Shown: piece by piece, positions 24,884 through 33,982 of the stretch
How positions within the stretch are numbered: position 1 is the stretch's first letter
How the letters are laid out: each line of letters begins with the position of its first letter
Assembly: GCF_017811155.1 (NCBI RefSeq)
Contig: NZ_JACVCV010000006.1
Location: forward strand, 186,001-250,000
Direction of reading: 5' to 3'
Source: Lunatimonas salinarum
GTDB taxonomy: Bacteria > Bacteroidota > Bacteroidia > Cytophagales > Cyclobacteriaceae
Length of the DNA: 64,000 nucleotides
Made by a program: the position numbers and the translations under genes
The notes under the pieces: model-generated
Told to the model about the DNA's origin: nothing
Database searches by the model: none
The model's input: only the letters and a program-made list of their open reading frames with translations

Positions 24884-26944
24884 TTAGCTGATGACCGAAC
24901 CAGGCTTGACATGCCGATGGGGTTGCAGCAGCTTCAGGCTTCCATCCGCATCCTCTGCCATCAAGATCATTCCCTCAGAATCAATGCCAACCATTTTTCG
25001 AGGTGCAAGGTTAAGAAGCATTACAACCTGCTTGCCGATTAGCTCTTCCGGTGAAAAATGCTCCGCTACCCCGCTTAATACGGTACGCCTTCCTAAGCCG
25101 GTTTCTACTGTTAGCTTCAGTAACTTTTTGGATTTTTTGACCGGTTCTGCTTCTAGCACTTGTACAATGCGCATGTCCAGCTTCACAAAATCATCGTATA
25201 CAATGATTTCTTTCATAGGGACTGCTTGTGCTGCTTCCACTTCGTTTTTACGCTTGGTGTTCAATAGCTTCTCTATCTGCGCATCGATGGCATCATCCTC
25301 CACCTTCTCAAATAATAGTCCAGGATCACTCAGTGCCTGACCGGAAGGCAATAGGTCTTGCCTTCCAGCATCTTTCCACTTGGCATCCGCCAAATCCATA
25401 GCCTCCCTAAGTTTGGCAGCCGTGAAAGGCAAAAATGGCTCCGAAACAACGGCCAATGACGCTGCAATCTGTAAGGCCACATTCAGGATAGTACCGGTAC
25501 GTACTTCATCCTTTTTGATCTCCTTCCAGGGTTCCATCTCTGCCAGGTATTTATTGCCGAGACGGGCTAGGTCCATCACGAAACTTAAAGCTTCTCTAAA
25601 GCGAAAGCGCTCCAATGATTGACTGATGCGCCGCGGAAACTCCGCCATTTCCTGCAATACCTCGAGATCGTAGGAAGACAGTGCTCCCGGATGGGGGATC
25701 TTTCCCTCAAAGTATTTATGCGTGAGGACTACAGCTCGGTTCACGAAGTTTCCGTATATGGCCACCAACTCGGAGTTGTTTCTGGCTTGGAAGTCTTTCC
25801 ACGTAAAATCATTATCCTTGGTCTCTGGGGCATTGGCAGTCAACACGTACCGAAGCACGTCTTGTTTGCCAGGGAAATCCGCCAAATACTCGTGCAGCCA
25901 AACAGCCCAGTTTCTCGAAGTAGAAATCTTGTCTCCTTCCAGGTTTAAAAATTCGTTGGCCGGAACATTTTCAGGGATGATAAAATCTCCATGGGTTTTT
26001 AAAATGGCCGGAAAAGTGATGCAGTGGAAGACGATGTTGTCTTTGCCAATAAAATGAACCAGCTTGGTTTCTTTGTCCTTCCAATAGGGTTCCCAATCAA
26101 TTCCCTTCTCCCGGGCCCACTCTTTGGTAGAGGAAATATATCCTATAGGCGCATCAAACCACACATAGAGCACCTTTCCCGCGGCTTCCGGCAGTGGGAC
26201 AGGAATACCCCAGTCCATATCTCGGGTCATGGATCTGGGTTGTAAGCCATCCCCCGCTTCCAGCCAACTGCGACATTGTCCAAGCACGTTGTTTTTCCAA
26301 TCATCCTTATGGTCTTCGAGGATCCACTTTTTCAAAAAACCAGCGTACCTGCCAAGGTCCAGAAACCAATGTTTGGTTTCTTTCAAAATGGGGGAATTGC
26401 CACTTAATTTTGATTTGGGATTTATCAGCTCGGTAGGACTTAGCGAGGAACCGCATTTTTCACATTGATCTCCATAGGCCTTTTCGTAGCCACACTTGGG
26501 GCAGGTGCCTTCTATGTACCTGTCTGCTAAAAATTGGCCCGCCTCTTCGTCAAAATATTGTTCGGTTTGTTGTTCTACAAACTCTCCCTTATCGTAAAGA
26601 TCTTTGAATAGTTGTCCGGCGGTTTCGTGGTGAATCGCCGCCGAAGTACGGGAATAATGGTTAAAGCTAATCCCAAATTCCTGAAAGCTGGCCTTCATCA
26701 GTTCGTGGTAGCGATCCACGATTTCTTGCGGACTTACTCCCTCATTTTTAGCCTTGATAGTTATCGCTACGCCATGTTCATCGGATCCGCATACATAGGC
26801 CACGTCGCGGTCCATGGATCGTAAGTAACGTACGTAAATATCGGAAGGGATATAACACCCTGCCAAATGTCCGATATGGAGGGGCCCATTGGCATATGGC
26901 AGGGCGGAGGTAACGGTATACCGTTTAAATTTTTTCTCGCTCAT
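24884..26944 (-). CDS. metG: methionyl-tRNA synthetase
   Basis: A 686-residue class I synthetase charging tRNA-Met. HIGH motif in [15 protein letters not shown]-type loop as [10 protein letters not shown], zinc-knuckle Cys in [18 protein letters not shown], and a C-terminal EMAP-II-like tRNA-binding domain (about 585-686; [25 protein letters not shown]). The ATG at 26944 is chosen because a perfect TATCTTTG box ends 6 bases upstream and overlaps the alternative TTG at 26953, which suggests a leaderless message. Confidence 0.96.
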   Translation of the reverse strand: MSEKKFKRYTVTSALPYANGPLHIGHLAGCYIPSDIYVRYLRSMDRDVAYVCGSDEHGVAITIKAKNEGVSPQEIVDRYHELMKASFQEFGISFNHYSRTSAAIHHETAGQLFKDLYDKGEFVEQQTEQYFDEEAGQFLADRYIEGTCPKCGYEKAYGDQCEKCGSSLSPTELINPKSKLSGNSPILKETKHWFLDLGRYAGFLKKWILEDHKDDWKNNVLGQCRSWLEAGDGLQPRSMTRDMDWGIPVPLPEAAGKVLYVWFDAPIGYISSTKEWAREKGIDWEPYWKDKETKLVHFIGKDNIVFHCITFPAILKTHGDFIIPENVPANEFLNLEGDKISTSRNWAVWLHEYLADFPGKQDVLRYVLTANAPETKDNDFTWKDFQARNNSELVAIYGNFVNRAVVLTHKYFEGKIPHPGALSSYDLEVLQEMAEFPRRISQSLERFRFREALSFVMDLARLGNKYLAEMEPWKEIKKDEVRTGTILNVALQIAASLAVVSEPFLPFTAAKLREAMDLADAKWKDAGRQDLLPSGQALSDPGLLFEKVEDDAIDAQIEKLLNTKRKNEVEAAQAVPMKEIIVYDDFVKLDMRIVQVLEAEPVKKSKKLLKLTVETGLGRRTVLSGVAEHFSPEELIGKQVVMLLNLAPRKMVGIDSEGMILMAEDADGSLKLLQPHRHVKPGSVIS

Positions 26945-26950
26945 AGGGCA

Positions 26951-26958
26951 CAAAGATA
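26951..26958 (-). promoter_or_regulatory. candidate -7 box of metG (leaderless promoter)
   Basis: On the minus strand TATCTTTG is followed by TGCCCT and then the metG ATG at 26944. The expected start of transcription falls on the start codon. No -33 TTG was found. Confidence 0.45.
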
Positions 26959-27003
26959 GGTAAAAATGGTTTTTCCACTTACCCCGTTGTTACCTTTTTC
27001 GCC

Positions 27004-28299
27004 TTAGTCATCGATCGCTGCGCCCATCATTTGCTTAAACTTCCATCCGGTTTGATCCCCGGTTCCTCCTTGTGTCTGCTTCAGGATAACGCCTATCAAT
27101 CCTTCTTTTGGATCGGCAAAATATTGGGTATTGAAATAGCCTCCCCAATTAAAAGTTCCTTCACTGAGGTCGCCACCACGGCCCTGTCCCTTTTCGGTGA
27201 GCACGCCAAACGCCAACCCATAATGGGCATTTCCTCCGCCATAGAGATCACCCGCATGGTTGGCCATGATGATAGCGACCGTGTTTCGGCTGAGGATTCG
27301 TACCCCGTTCAGTTCTCCGCCATTTAGGTACATTTGCAGGAAGGTAGCATAATCTTTTGCAGTACTCGAGAGACCTGCTCCGCCGGAGAAGAATCGTTTC
27401 GCTCCTTCTTTGGGATAATTCACATTATAAAAGGTGTTCGGATAGTTTTTCCACACGCCATCCACTCGGTGGTGAATGGCGACGAGGCGATTTGCCTTGT
27501 TTTCCGGTAAATAAAACCACGTATCCTGCATTCCGAGTGGGTCAAACAGCCGCTCCCGTAGAAACTGGTCAAAAGGCATACCTGAAACCACCTCCACGAG
27601 GTAGCCCAATACATCCAACCCCATGCTGTAAGTGTATTTTTCTCCCGGGTCATGATGCAGCGGAAGTTTGGCAAGCTTCATGACCACATCCTTGATTGAC
27701 ACATCTTCGGTGCTAAACAAATCGGTGGTTCCTGCCTTGGCATAAAGCATCTTCATCCGCTCATCGCCGTCGATAACTCCGTAACCCAATCCGGATGTAT
27801 GGGTCAAGAGATGGCGTATGGTAATTTCCCGACTGGCTGGACGCGCGGTAAAACTGGTGTCAGCATAGCGGAAGTTTTGAAGCACCTGTGGATTCTTAAA
27901 TTCCGGAATAAACTTAGACACGGGGTCATCTAGTCGGAACTTGCCCTCTTCCCATAACATCATGACAGCGGTAGCAGTGATCGCTTTGCTTTGAGAGGCA
28001 ATGCGAAAAATATCGTCCTTTTTCAATGCCCTGCCCGATGCCACATCAGCTGAGCCATAGGCCTGATGGTAGACTATCTTTCCATTACGGGCGATTAATG
28101 CCACCACGCCCGGTATGTCGCCGTTGTCCACCGACTGCTTTAACATGGCATCTATGCGCTGAATTCGTGCCGGGGACATGCCCACACTCGCCGGACTGCC
28201 ATCCGAGAGTGGTAGGGACTTCTTATTTGTGGCAGTCTGAGCACCGGAAAAATGAACTTGAGCCAGCAGGCAGGCTACCAGCAAGATGGATCTAAACAT
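27004..28299 (-). CDS. serine hydrolase (beta-lactamase / D-Ala-D-Ala carboxypeptidase fold), exported
   Basis: A 431-residue protein of the class C beta-lactamase-like family. A signal peptide is visible (MFRSILLVACLLAQVHFSGA) from the ATG at 28299, so it is periplasmic or secreted. The SxxK motif is SQSK in IASQSKAITATAVMML, the YxN-like motif is YSMGLDVLGY, and HLLTHTSGLGYG is typical. The substrate is unknown: peptidoglycan peptides, esters or D-amino-acid peptides are all possible. It precedes a secreted DinB-like gene on the same strand. Confidence 0.88.
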   Translation of the reverse strand: MFRSILLVACLLAQVHFSGAQTATNKKSLPLSDGSPASVGMSPARIQRIDAMLKQSVDNGDIPGVVALIARNGKIVYHQAYGSADVASGRALKKDDIFRIASQSKAITATAVMMLWEEGKFRLDDPVSKFIPEFKNPQVLQNFRYADTSFTARPASREITIRHLLTHTSGLGYGVIDGDERMKMLYAKAGTTDLFSTEDVSIKDVVMKLAKLPLHHDPGEKYTYSMGLDVLGYLVEVVSGMPFDQFLRERLFDPLGMQDTWFYLPENKANRLVAIHHRVDGVWKNYPNTFYNVNYPKEGAKRFFSGGAGLSSTAKDYATFLQMYLNGGELNGVRILSRNTVAIIMANHAGDLYGGGNAHYGLAFGVLTEKGQGRGGDLSEGTFNWGGYFNTQYFADPKEGLIGVILKQTQGGTGDQTGWKFKQMMGAAIDD

Positions 28300-28337
28300 A
28301 CTTTTTGGGTTTTTGAGGAAATGCAATTTATATAGAT

Positions 28338-28874
28338 TTATTGGTAAAGGATATAATTCGGTGGTTTGATGCCATTCATACGCAAATACACGACCAACTG
28401 ACCTCGGTGGTGGGCAATGTGATCGGCGGCTAGTAACAGAAACTGCCGACCGGTACGGCGAAGCTGTCCGTATTGATTGATTTCTCCCAGTCGGCTCGGG
28501 TCAAATTGGGCAATGTGTCCCGCTGCCTTATCCATTTCTTTTTCCAGCACCTCGATGATCTCCTTTTTTGTCATACCTCCAGCCTGGTAATCTTTTGTCC
28601 GGTAGGGCGTATTCAGGCCCTCAAATCGGCTGAATATGTGCCATTCCACCGTTACCGCGATGTGCATAAGCTGTTCAGCAAAGGACATTTCATCCGGAGT
28701 GGGGCGAAAGTCATAGTGTTCTTCCGGCAATGCCTCGGCTATGGTCAGCATGTACCGCTTAGATCCTTCCCATCGCTCTAGGAACTCCTTCATAAAAGGG
28801 TCTGATTGAGCCTGCAAATGAGAAGCGGCCAATAAGGCGACCGCTAGAAGAAAGGTTTTTGTTTTCCACTTCAT
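28338..28874 (-). CDS. DinB family protein with signal peptide
   Basis: A 178-residue exported protein (MKWKTKTFLLAVALLAASHLQA is a signal peptide). Metal-type His residues: MHIAVTVEWHI, and DHIAHHRGQLVVYLR near the C terminus. It is upstream of the serine hydrolase on the same strand, about 38 bp apart, so they are likely co-transcribed. Enzymatic role unknown; exported DinB-fold proteins are common in Bacteroidota. Confidence 0.8.
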   Translation of the reverse strand: MKWKTKTFLLAVALLAASHLQAQSDPFMKEFLERWEGSKRYMLTIAEALPEEHYDFRPTPDEMSFAEQLMHIAVTVEWHIFSRFEGLNTPYRTKDYQAGGMTKKEIIEVLEKEMDKAAGHIAQFDPSRLGEINQYGQLRRTGRQFLLLAADHIAHHRGQLVVYLRMNGIKPPNYILYQ

Positions 28875-28952
28875 AGGTGATTGGTGCTTTGGGAAATTTG
28901 GCTAATTTTAACGAATATAAAATTTAAAACCCTGTTAAAGTAATCATTTATT

Positions 28953-29789
28953 ATGAAGCCACATATGTTCAAAACGTTATTTTCCGTAATATTTTGCTTA
29001 GCAAGCTTTATGGCCCAAGCCCAAAGCAGTATCCCAGAAGATTGGAAACTAGGCAGTCAGGCATACACCTTTCGGCTGTTTAGCTTTGAAGAGGCCCTCG
29101 AAAAATTGAACAGCATAGGAGTGAAGTATGTGGAGCTTTATCCGGGGCAAAAGATCTCCAAGACCGGTGAGGCTACTACGGCCTTTACGGCAAGCGTACA
29201 AGAGCTGAACCTCATAAAATCCCTGCTTGCCAAATACGACATACAAGCTGTCGCCTATGGAGTAGTTAGTCCCAACGACGAGGATTGGCCCAAAGTATTC
29301 GCCTTTGCAAAGGCGTTGGGCATTGAAGTGATCACCACCGAGCCGCGAGCCAATCAGCTAGACCTAGTGGAAAAACTCTGCGAAGAACACCAGATCAAAG
29401 TGGCCCTGCATAATCACCCCGTGCCTTCCTTCTATTGGCATCCGGAGGTTCCGGCCAGATTGTTGGAAGGGAGAAGTCCCCTTATGGGCGTGTGTGCCGA
29501 CATTGGCCACTGGATAAGGTCTGGCGTAGACCCCATTGATGCCCTGCAACGATTAGAAGGCCGTATCCACAGCCTCCACATGAAGGATCTAAATGCCCGT
29601 GGCGTGCGATCGGCCCACGATGTGCCTTGGGGAACCGGGACCTGCAATGTGGCAGGCGTCCTTCACGAGCTCCATCGGCAGGGATTTAAAGGGGTCTTCT
29701 CCGCAGAGTACGAACATAATTGGGAAAACAGCCTGCCGGAAGTAAAGGAAAGCATGGAGTATTTCAAGCGGGTTTCTGCGCAATTTTAG
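28953..29789 (+). CDS. sugar phosphate isomerase/epimerase family protein (TIM barrel), exported
   Basis: A 278-residue AP-endonuclease-2-type TIM barrel with a signal peptide (MFKTLFSVIFCLASFMAQAQ). Metal-site style residues occur in KVALHNHPVPS, GVCADIGHWIRSG and IHSLHMKDL. Related proteins isomerise sugars or cyclitols; the exported form is frequent in this phylum in carbohydrate-use regions. It is divergent from the DinB gene and precedes the amidase. Exact substrate unknown. Confidence 0.83.
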   Translation: MKPHMFKTLFSVIFCLASFMAQAQSSIPEDWKLGSQAYTFRLFSFEEALEKLNSIGVKYVELYPGQKISKTGEATTAFTASVQELNLIKSLLAKYDIQAVAYGVVSPNDEDWPKVFAFAKALGIEVITTEPRANQLDLVEKLCEEHQIKVALHNHPVPSFYWHPEVPARLLEGRSPLMGVCADIGHWIRSGVDPIDALQRLEGRIHSLHMKDLNARGVRSAHDVPWGTGTCNVAGVLHELHRQGFKGVFSAEYEHNWENSLPEVKESMEYFKRVSAQF

Positions 29790-29839
29790 CCTGCATTTAT
29801 TGACGAATAAGTTTGGGTTTACGTCATAACGAATACACC

Positions 29840-31477
29840 ATGCACAACCAAAACACTACAAAATTGCCATCAAACCACCGGTATTTTGGCTCACCTATTT
29901 TCTTAATGCTTACCCTTGCAATGCTCATTACCTGGGGGGCGTGCCAGCCAAAGGATCCTCAGGTAGCGAATGCCTATGAAGCGGATTCATTCCCCTATTT
30001 GGAATGGGGGATAGCTGATTTTCAAGCAAAATACGATGATGGTAGCCTATCTATTGAGGAAGTAGTCCGTGCGTACCTGGCACGTATCGAGCAGCTCGAT
30101 CAAAACGGCCCCGAGCTTCGTTCTGTGTTGGAAGTCAATCCGGATGCGTTGGATATCGCCCGACAATTAGATCAAATGCGCGGGCAAGGAGAGAAAAGGG
30201 GAGTCTTGCATGGTATCCCCGTTTTGCTGAAAGACAACATTGACACCCATGACGGGATGCATACCACCGCAGGTTCTAGGGCACTGGAAGGTTCCAAGCC
30301 ATTGCAGGATAGTCGTGTGGCGAAAAAGCTACGGGAAGCCGGGGCAGTAATTATCGGTAAGGCCAATCTGAGTGAATGGGCAAATTTTCGTGGGCAACTA
30401 TCCAGCAGCGGGTGGAGTGGGCTGGGAGGGCAAACTAAAAATCCTTACATACTTGACCGGAATCCCTGTGGGAGTAGTTCCGGGTCTGGAGTAGCCATTT
30501 CCGCAAACCTCGCCGTAATGGCGGTCGGTACAGAAACCAACGGGTCCATCGTATGCCCTTCTACTGCCAACGGAATTGTGGGCATCAAACCGACCGTAGG
30601 CTTGATCTCTAGGTCCGGTATCATACCCATTTCCTATACCCAAGACACACCCGGCCCAATGACCCGAACGGTGAGGGATGCCGCCATCAGCTTGGGTGCC
30701 ATGGTGGGGCTGGACCCCGCCGATCACAAAACCAGCGACAGTGATGGCAGATACCTGACCGACTATACTCCATTCTTAAAGGCCGATGGTCTGAAAGGAA
30801 AGAAAATCGGCTGGATGAAATCAACCGCTGGAATCAACTACAAAGTGGATCAGCTTATGGAAGAAGCCATCGCGTTTATGAAGGAACAGGGAGCTGAAAT
30901 TATTCCGCTACAGGAAATATCGCCTCCCGGAACCGGATCCTATTCTTTCGAGGTAATGCTCTATGAATACAAAGACGGGCTGAATAAGTATTTTAGCTCC
31001 TTGGGTCCGGACGCAAAGATAAAAAGCCTAGAGGAGCTAATTGAGTTCAACAAGCAGGATCCCATAGAACTGGCCCATTATAATCAACACTACCTAGAAC
31101 TTGCCTTGGAAAAAGGAGATTTGAACAGCCCTCAGTATCTGGAGGCATTGAACAAACTCCGTGAAAACAGTCAGGACAACGGTATAGACAAAGCCCTGAA
31201 AGAACACGGCTTGGATGCCATCATCGCACCTACCGGAAGTCCTGCATGGAAAACGGACTGGACCAACGGGGATTATTACCATCTCGGAAGTTCCTCACCC
31301 GCAGCACATGCCGGGTACCCCAGTATTACGGTACCCATGGGTATGATTGATGAGCTTCCGGTAGGAATTTCCTTTTTCAGCACCGCATGGTCCGAGCCGG
31401 TATTGATAGAGTTGGCCTACGCCTTTGAACAAGGTACAAAGGCCAGAAGAGTCCCTAAATTTCTTGCTCCCAAGTAG
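29840..31477 (+). CDS. amidase-signature family amidase, lipoprotein
   Basis: A 545-residue protein. A lipoprotein signal is visible (LTLAMLITWGACQ). The Ser-cisSer-Lys triad regions are PVLLKDNIDT (Lys) and NPCGSSSGSGVAISANLAVMAVGTETNGSIVCPS (both Ser), as in amidase-signature enzymes. It hydrolyses an unknown amide at the envelope. The ATG at 29840 is preferred to the TTG at 29813. It follows the isomerase gene on the same strand. Confidence 0.9.
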   Translation: MHNQNTTKLPSNHRYFGSPIFLMLTLAMLITWGACQPKDPQVANAYEADSFPYLEWGIADFQAKYDDGSLSIEEVVRAYLARIEQLDQNGPELRSVLEVNPDALDIARQLDQMRGQGEKRGVLHGIPVLLKDNIDTHDGMHTTAGSRALEGSKPLQDSRVAKKLREAGAVIIGKANLSEWANFRGQLSSSGWSGLGGQTKNPYILDRNPCGSSSGSGVAISANLAVMAVGTETNGSIVCPSTANGIVGIKPTVGLISRSGIIPISYTQDTPGPMTRTVRDAAISLGAMVGLDPADHKTSDSDGRYLTDYTPFLKADGLKGKKIGWMKSTAGINYKVDQLMEEAIAFMKEQGAEIIPLQEISPPGTGSYSFEVMLYEYKDGLNKYFSSLGPDAKIKSLEELIEFNKQDPIELAHYNQHYLELALEKGDLNSPQYLEALNKLRENSQDNGIDKALKEHGLDAIIAPTGSPAWKTDWTNGDYYHLGSSSPAAHAGYPSITVPMGMIDELPVGISFFSTAWSEPVLIELAYAFEQGTKARRVPKFLAPK

Positions 31478-31589
31478 TCGTCTTTTCCCCTAATGGGTTT
31501 TGCATTCCCATCGGTGGCTTTAAACGCCGTCTCCTGTGCCATGAAACCAATGATCTGCCGTTCCGTCAGTTACCGTTGTCCGTTTCCGT

Positions 31590-32765
31590 CTACCTGGACT
31601 TTATTAGTGCCTGTTCTATGTCCTGTATTATATCATCGACGTGTTCCAGCCCTACCGATAGGCGAACCAGGCCGTTTAGGATGCCCACCCGCTCTCGTTC
31701 CTCTTCGGTCAGCTTGCTGTGAGTGGTAGAGGCGGGATGCGTGATGATGCTGCGACTGTCGCCCAGATTGGCCGTTACCGTGATCATTTTCAGGTGGTCA
31801 ATAAAACGTTTTGCTCGCTGAAGGCCTCCTTTCAACGTCAAGGTAATGATTCCGCCTCCGTGTTTCATTTGCTTTTTCGCCAAGTGATATTGCGGGTGCG
31901 AAGGTAAAAATGGGTACTTAACGAATTCAATATCGGTACTTTCTTGGAAGTAGGTTGCTACTTTCAATGCATTTTCGCAGTGCCGATCCATACGAACCGC
32001 CAAGGTCTCCATACTTTTGGCCAGTACCCAAGCATTAAAGGGTGAGAGGGAAGGTCCGGTATGCCGCATAAAAAACTGGACCTCATCGATGTATTTCTTC
32101 TGACCTAAAATCAACCCTCCCAGAACCCTACCCTGTCCGTCGATAAACTTGGTTGCACTGTGGGTCACAATGTGTGCACCCCACTTGGCCGGCTGCTGTA
32201 GGTAAGGGGTAGCGAAACAATTGTCTACCACCAGAATCAGCTTGTGGGCGTTTGCCATGGCTGCGATGTACGCGAGGTCAATGATTTCTAATCCTGGGTT
32301 GGAAGGGGTCTCGATGAACAGCATCTTGGTATTGGGCTGGATCAGCTCCTCCCAGCGTGCGATGTCTTTGATGTCCCCGTAGGTATGTGATATACCCCAT
32401 TTGGGAAAGACACGGGTAAGCAGTTGGTGCGTGGATCCGAACAGAGACCGCGACGCGAGAATATGGTCCCCTTGGGACAAGAGTGCTGCCATGCTGCCAA
32501 ACATAGCCGCCATGCCCGAGGCAGTGGTGAGGCCCGATTCGGTGCCTTCTGCCGCACACACCTTGGCTATCAGGTCACTCGTGTTCGGGTTGGCATAGCG
32601 GGAATAGATGTTTCCGGGGATTTCGTCGGCAAACATCTGCCGGGCCTGTTCCGCAGAATCGAACACAAAACTGGAACTGAGGTAAATAGGAGACGAGTGC
32701 TCGCGCTGGTCAGAAGCAGATTCGGTAATTCGTACGGCTTGGGTCTCGAAATTTTTATACGACAT
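31590..32765 (-). CDS. metZ: O-succinyl/O-acetylhomoserine sulfhydrylase (Cys/Met metabolism PLP enzyme)
   Basis: A 391-residue PLP enzyme of the trans-sulfuration family. The PLP Lys lies in THSATKFIDGQGRVLGG; the N-terminal block SSSFVFDSAEQARQMFADEIPGNIYSRYANPN and NLGDSRSIITHPASTTH are typical. It makes homocysteine from an activated homoserine and sulfide. MetZ-type assignment fits the ETQAVR and SRYANPN segments, but cystathionine gamma-synthase is the main alternative. A SAM riboswitch lies 130 bases upstream, which supports a role in methionine synthesis. The ATG at 32765 is chosen over the longer frame. Confidence 0.88.
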   Translation of the reverse strand: MSYKNFETQAVRITESASDQREHSSPIYLSSSFVFDSAEQARQMFADEIPGNIYSRYANPNTSDLIAKVCAAEGTESGLTTASGMAAMFGSMAALLSQGDHILASRSLFGSTHQLLTRVFPKWGISHTYGDIKDIARWEELIQPNTKMLFIETPSNPGLEIIDLAYIAAMANAHKLILVVDNCFATPYLQQPAKWGAHIVTHSATKFIDGQGRVLGGLILGQKKYIDEVQFFMRHTGPSLSPFNAWVLAKSMETLAVRMDRHCENALKVATYFQESTDIEFVKYPFLPSHPQYHLAKKQMKHGGGIITLTLKGGLQRAKRFIDHLKMITVTANLGDSRSIITHPASTTHSKLTEEERERVGILNGLVRLSVGLEHVDDIIQDIEQALIKSR

Positions 32766-32790
32766 GGTAAATTTTAGTTTTGACGAAGGG

Positions 32791-32843
32791 ATGGAGGTTG
32801 AACTGGCAAAGCAAGTCACGCGAAAAAAACAACGCCAGTACAA
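32791..32843 (-). promoter_or_regulatory. possible expression platform between the SAM riboswitch and metZ
   Basis: On the minus strand TCACGCG and CGCGTGA can pair around a 21-base loop containing a run of seven T. A shorter ACGC/GCGT hairpin just before the T-run would give a weak terminator. The mutually exclusive pairing suggests how the aptamer could control metZ, but this is inference. Coordinates are approximate. Confidence 0.35.
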
Positions 32844-32894
32844 ACGCGTGATTGATAAAGAAAATGCCGGAAATTTGCTGGGTCATATAGTCTA

Positions 32895-32993
32895 ATTTAT
32901 CGTTCCCTTTCGGGCAGGTATTGGCACCTTTCCGCAAAAGGAAGGTTGCCAGAGGTTCAAAGAGCCTGTTCTCTCCCCTCTTCTGTATAAATC
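32895..32993 (-). ncRNA. SAM riboswitch (SAM-I / S-box) upstream of metZ
   Basis: On the minus strand the S-box core is readable: CTTTGAACCTCTGGCAACC, then AAGGTGCCAATACCTGCCC, then the tetraloop stem CCC-GAAA-GGG and AACGATAAA. The P1 stem closes with ATTTAT (32988-32993) pairing to ATAAAT (32895-32900). The spacing to metZ is about 130 bases. SAM binding would turn metZ off when methionine is plentiful. Confidence 0.88.
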
Positions 32994-33261
32994 AGTTGCC
33001 TGAAGTGTGCCACAAAGTAAATGTAGCGAAATTGGAAATCCAAATGGTGGGCTTAAATAGGTTGGAAAACTGATTGGGTTTTGGTTTCGCTTTTCTTTAG
33101 TGTAAATTTTGATTGTCAAAAAGCCATATTTACCAAACCAACTAGATGGCCAATGATGTTATGTTTACCTAAGACATTTTGGAGTCATGCCAAACCCTGT
33201 GGTCTTGGTTTCAACTCTATCTGAATTATCTTACAAAATCTTCAAACGTACCCGATGCCTT
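32994..33261. other. divergent intergenic sequence beyond the riboswitch
   Basis: AT-rich region between the SAM riboswitch and the DUF2461 gene; it must hold both promoters. No complete TTG-N19-21-TAnnTTTG match is seen. Confidence 0.4.
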
Positions 33262-33942
33262 ATGGAAAGTCCTTTGATACCCTTTTTACGAGATCTTGCA
33301 GAAAACAACCACAAAGAATGGATGGATGGTCATAGGGGGCGCTATCTACATGCCAAGGAGTTTTTTTTGATGGAGGTAGCCGAATTACTGCAGGGTATGC
33401 TTGCATTCGAACCGTTGCTTGAATCTTTGAAGCCCAAAGATTGTGTTTTTCGGCAAAATCGGGACATCCGGTTTTCTGCGGACAAGCGACCTTATAAAAC
33501 AAATATGGCAGCTTATTTCGCGGTGGGAGGAAAGAAAAGTTTGGGTCCCGGCTATTACCTACACGTGGAGCCCGGGCGCAGTTTTTTGGCCTGTGGGGTT
33601 TGGATGCCGCCTGCAGACACCTTAAAGCGTATTCGACAGGAAATCGACTATTCAGGTGCGGAATTGTATCAACTGCTACAGCACCCCACGGTCAAGGGGT
33701 ATTTCAATGGATTGGAAGGGGATCAACTCAAAACCAGTCCCCGCGACTATCCCGCAGATCATCCCTACATCGACTACCTGCGGCATAAGAGCTTTATTCT
33801 TTCGAAGCCACTTACCGATGATCAAGTGACTAATGGGGTGTACAAGATGCTCGCATTGCAGGCTTTTGAGCGTGCTAAGCCTTTTAGCGATTTCCTTTCC
33901 CGAGCATTGGAGGAGGTGGAGGACGGAAGTGGACTAATCTAA
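33262..33942 (+). CDS. DUF2461 domain protein
   Basis: A 226-residue cytoplasmic protein of the DUF2461 (TIGR02453) family, recognised by FLRDLAENNHKEWM at the N terminus and RFSADKRPYKTNMAAYF in the middle. Function is unknown for the family. The ATG at 33262 matches the usual N terminus; the frame from 33187 adds 25 unlikely residues. It converges with the HAD gene. Confidence 0.85.
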   Translation: MESPLIPFLRDLAENNHKEWMDGHRGRYLHAKEFFLMEVAELLQGMLAFEPLLESLKPKDCVFRQNRDIRFSADKRPYKTNMAAYFAVGGKKSLGPGYYLHVEPGRSFLACGVWMPPADTLKRIRQEIDYSGAELYQLLQHPTVKGYFNGLEGDQLKTSPRDYPADHPYIDYLRHKSFILSKPLTDDQVTNGVYKMLALQAFERAKPFSDFLSRALEEVEDGSGLI

Positions 33943-33982
33943 GGGTAAAATACCCTAAAACCATTGTTGGAGAAAGGGTACG

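Noticed and set aside
27357-27683. Long plus-strand frames opposite the serine hydrolase and many other antisense frames
   Set aside because: They are shadows of the conserved genes on the other strand, with no independent start, family or terminator.
32755-32937. Minus-strand 60-codon frame in the SAM riboswitch leader
   Set aside because: It overlaps the aptamer and expression platform; the sequence is explained by RNA structure.
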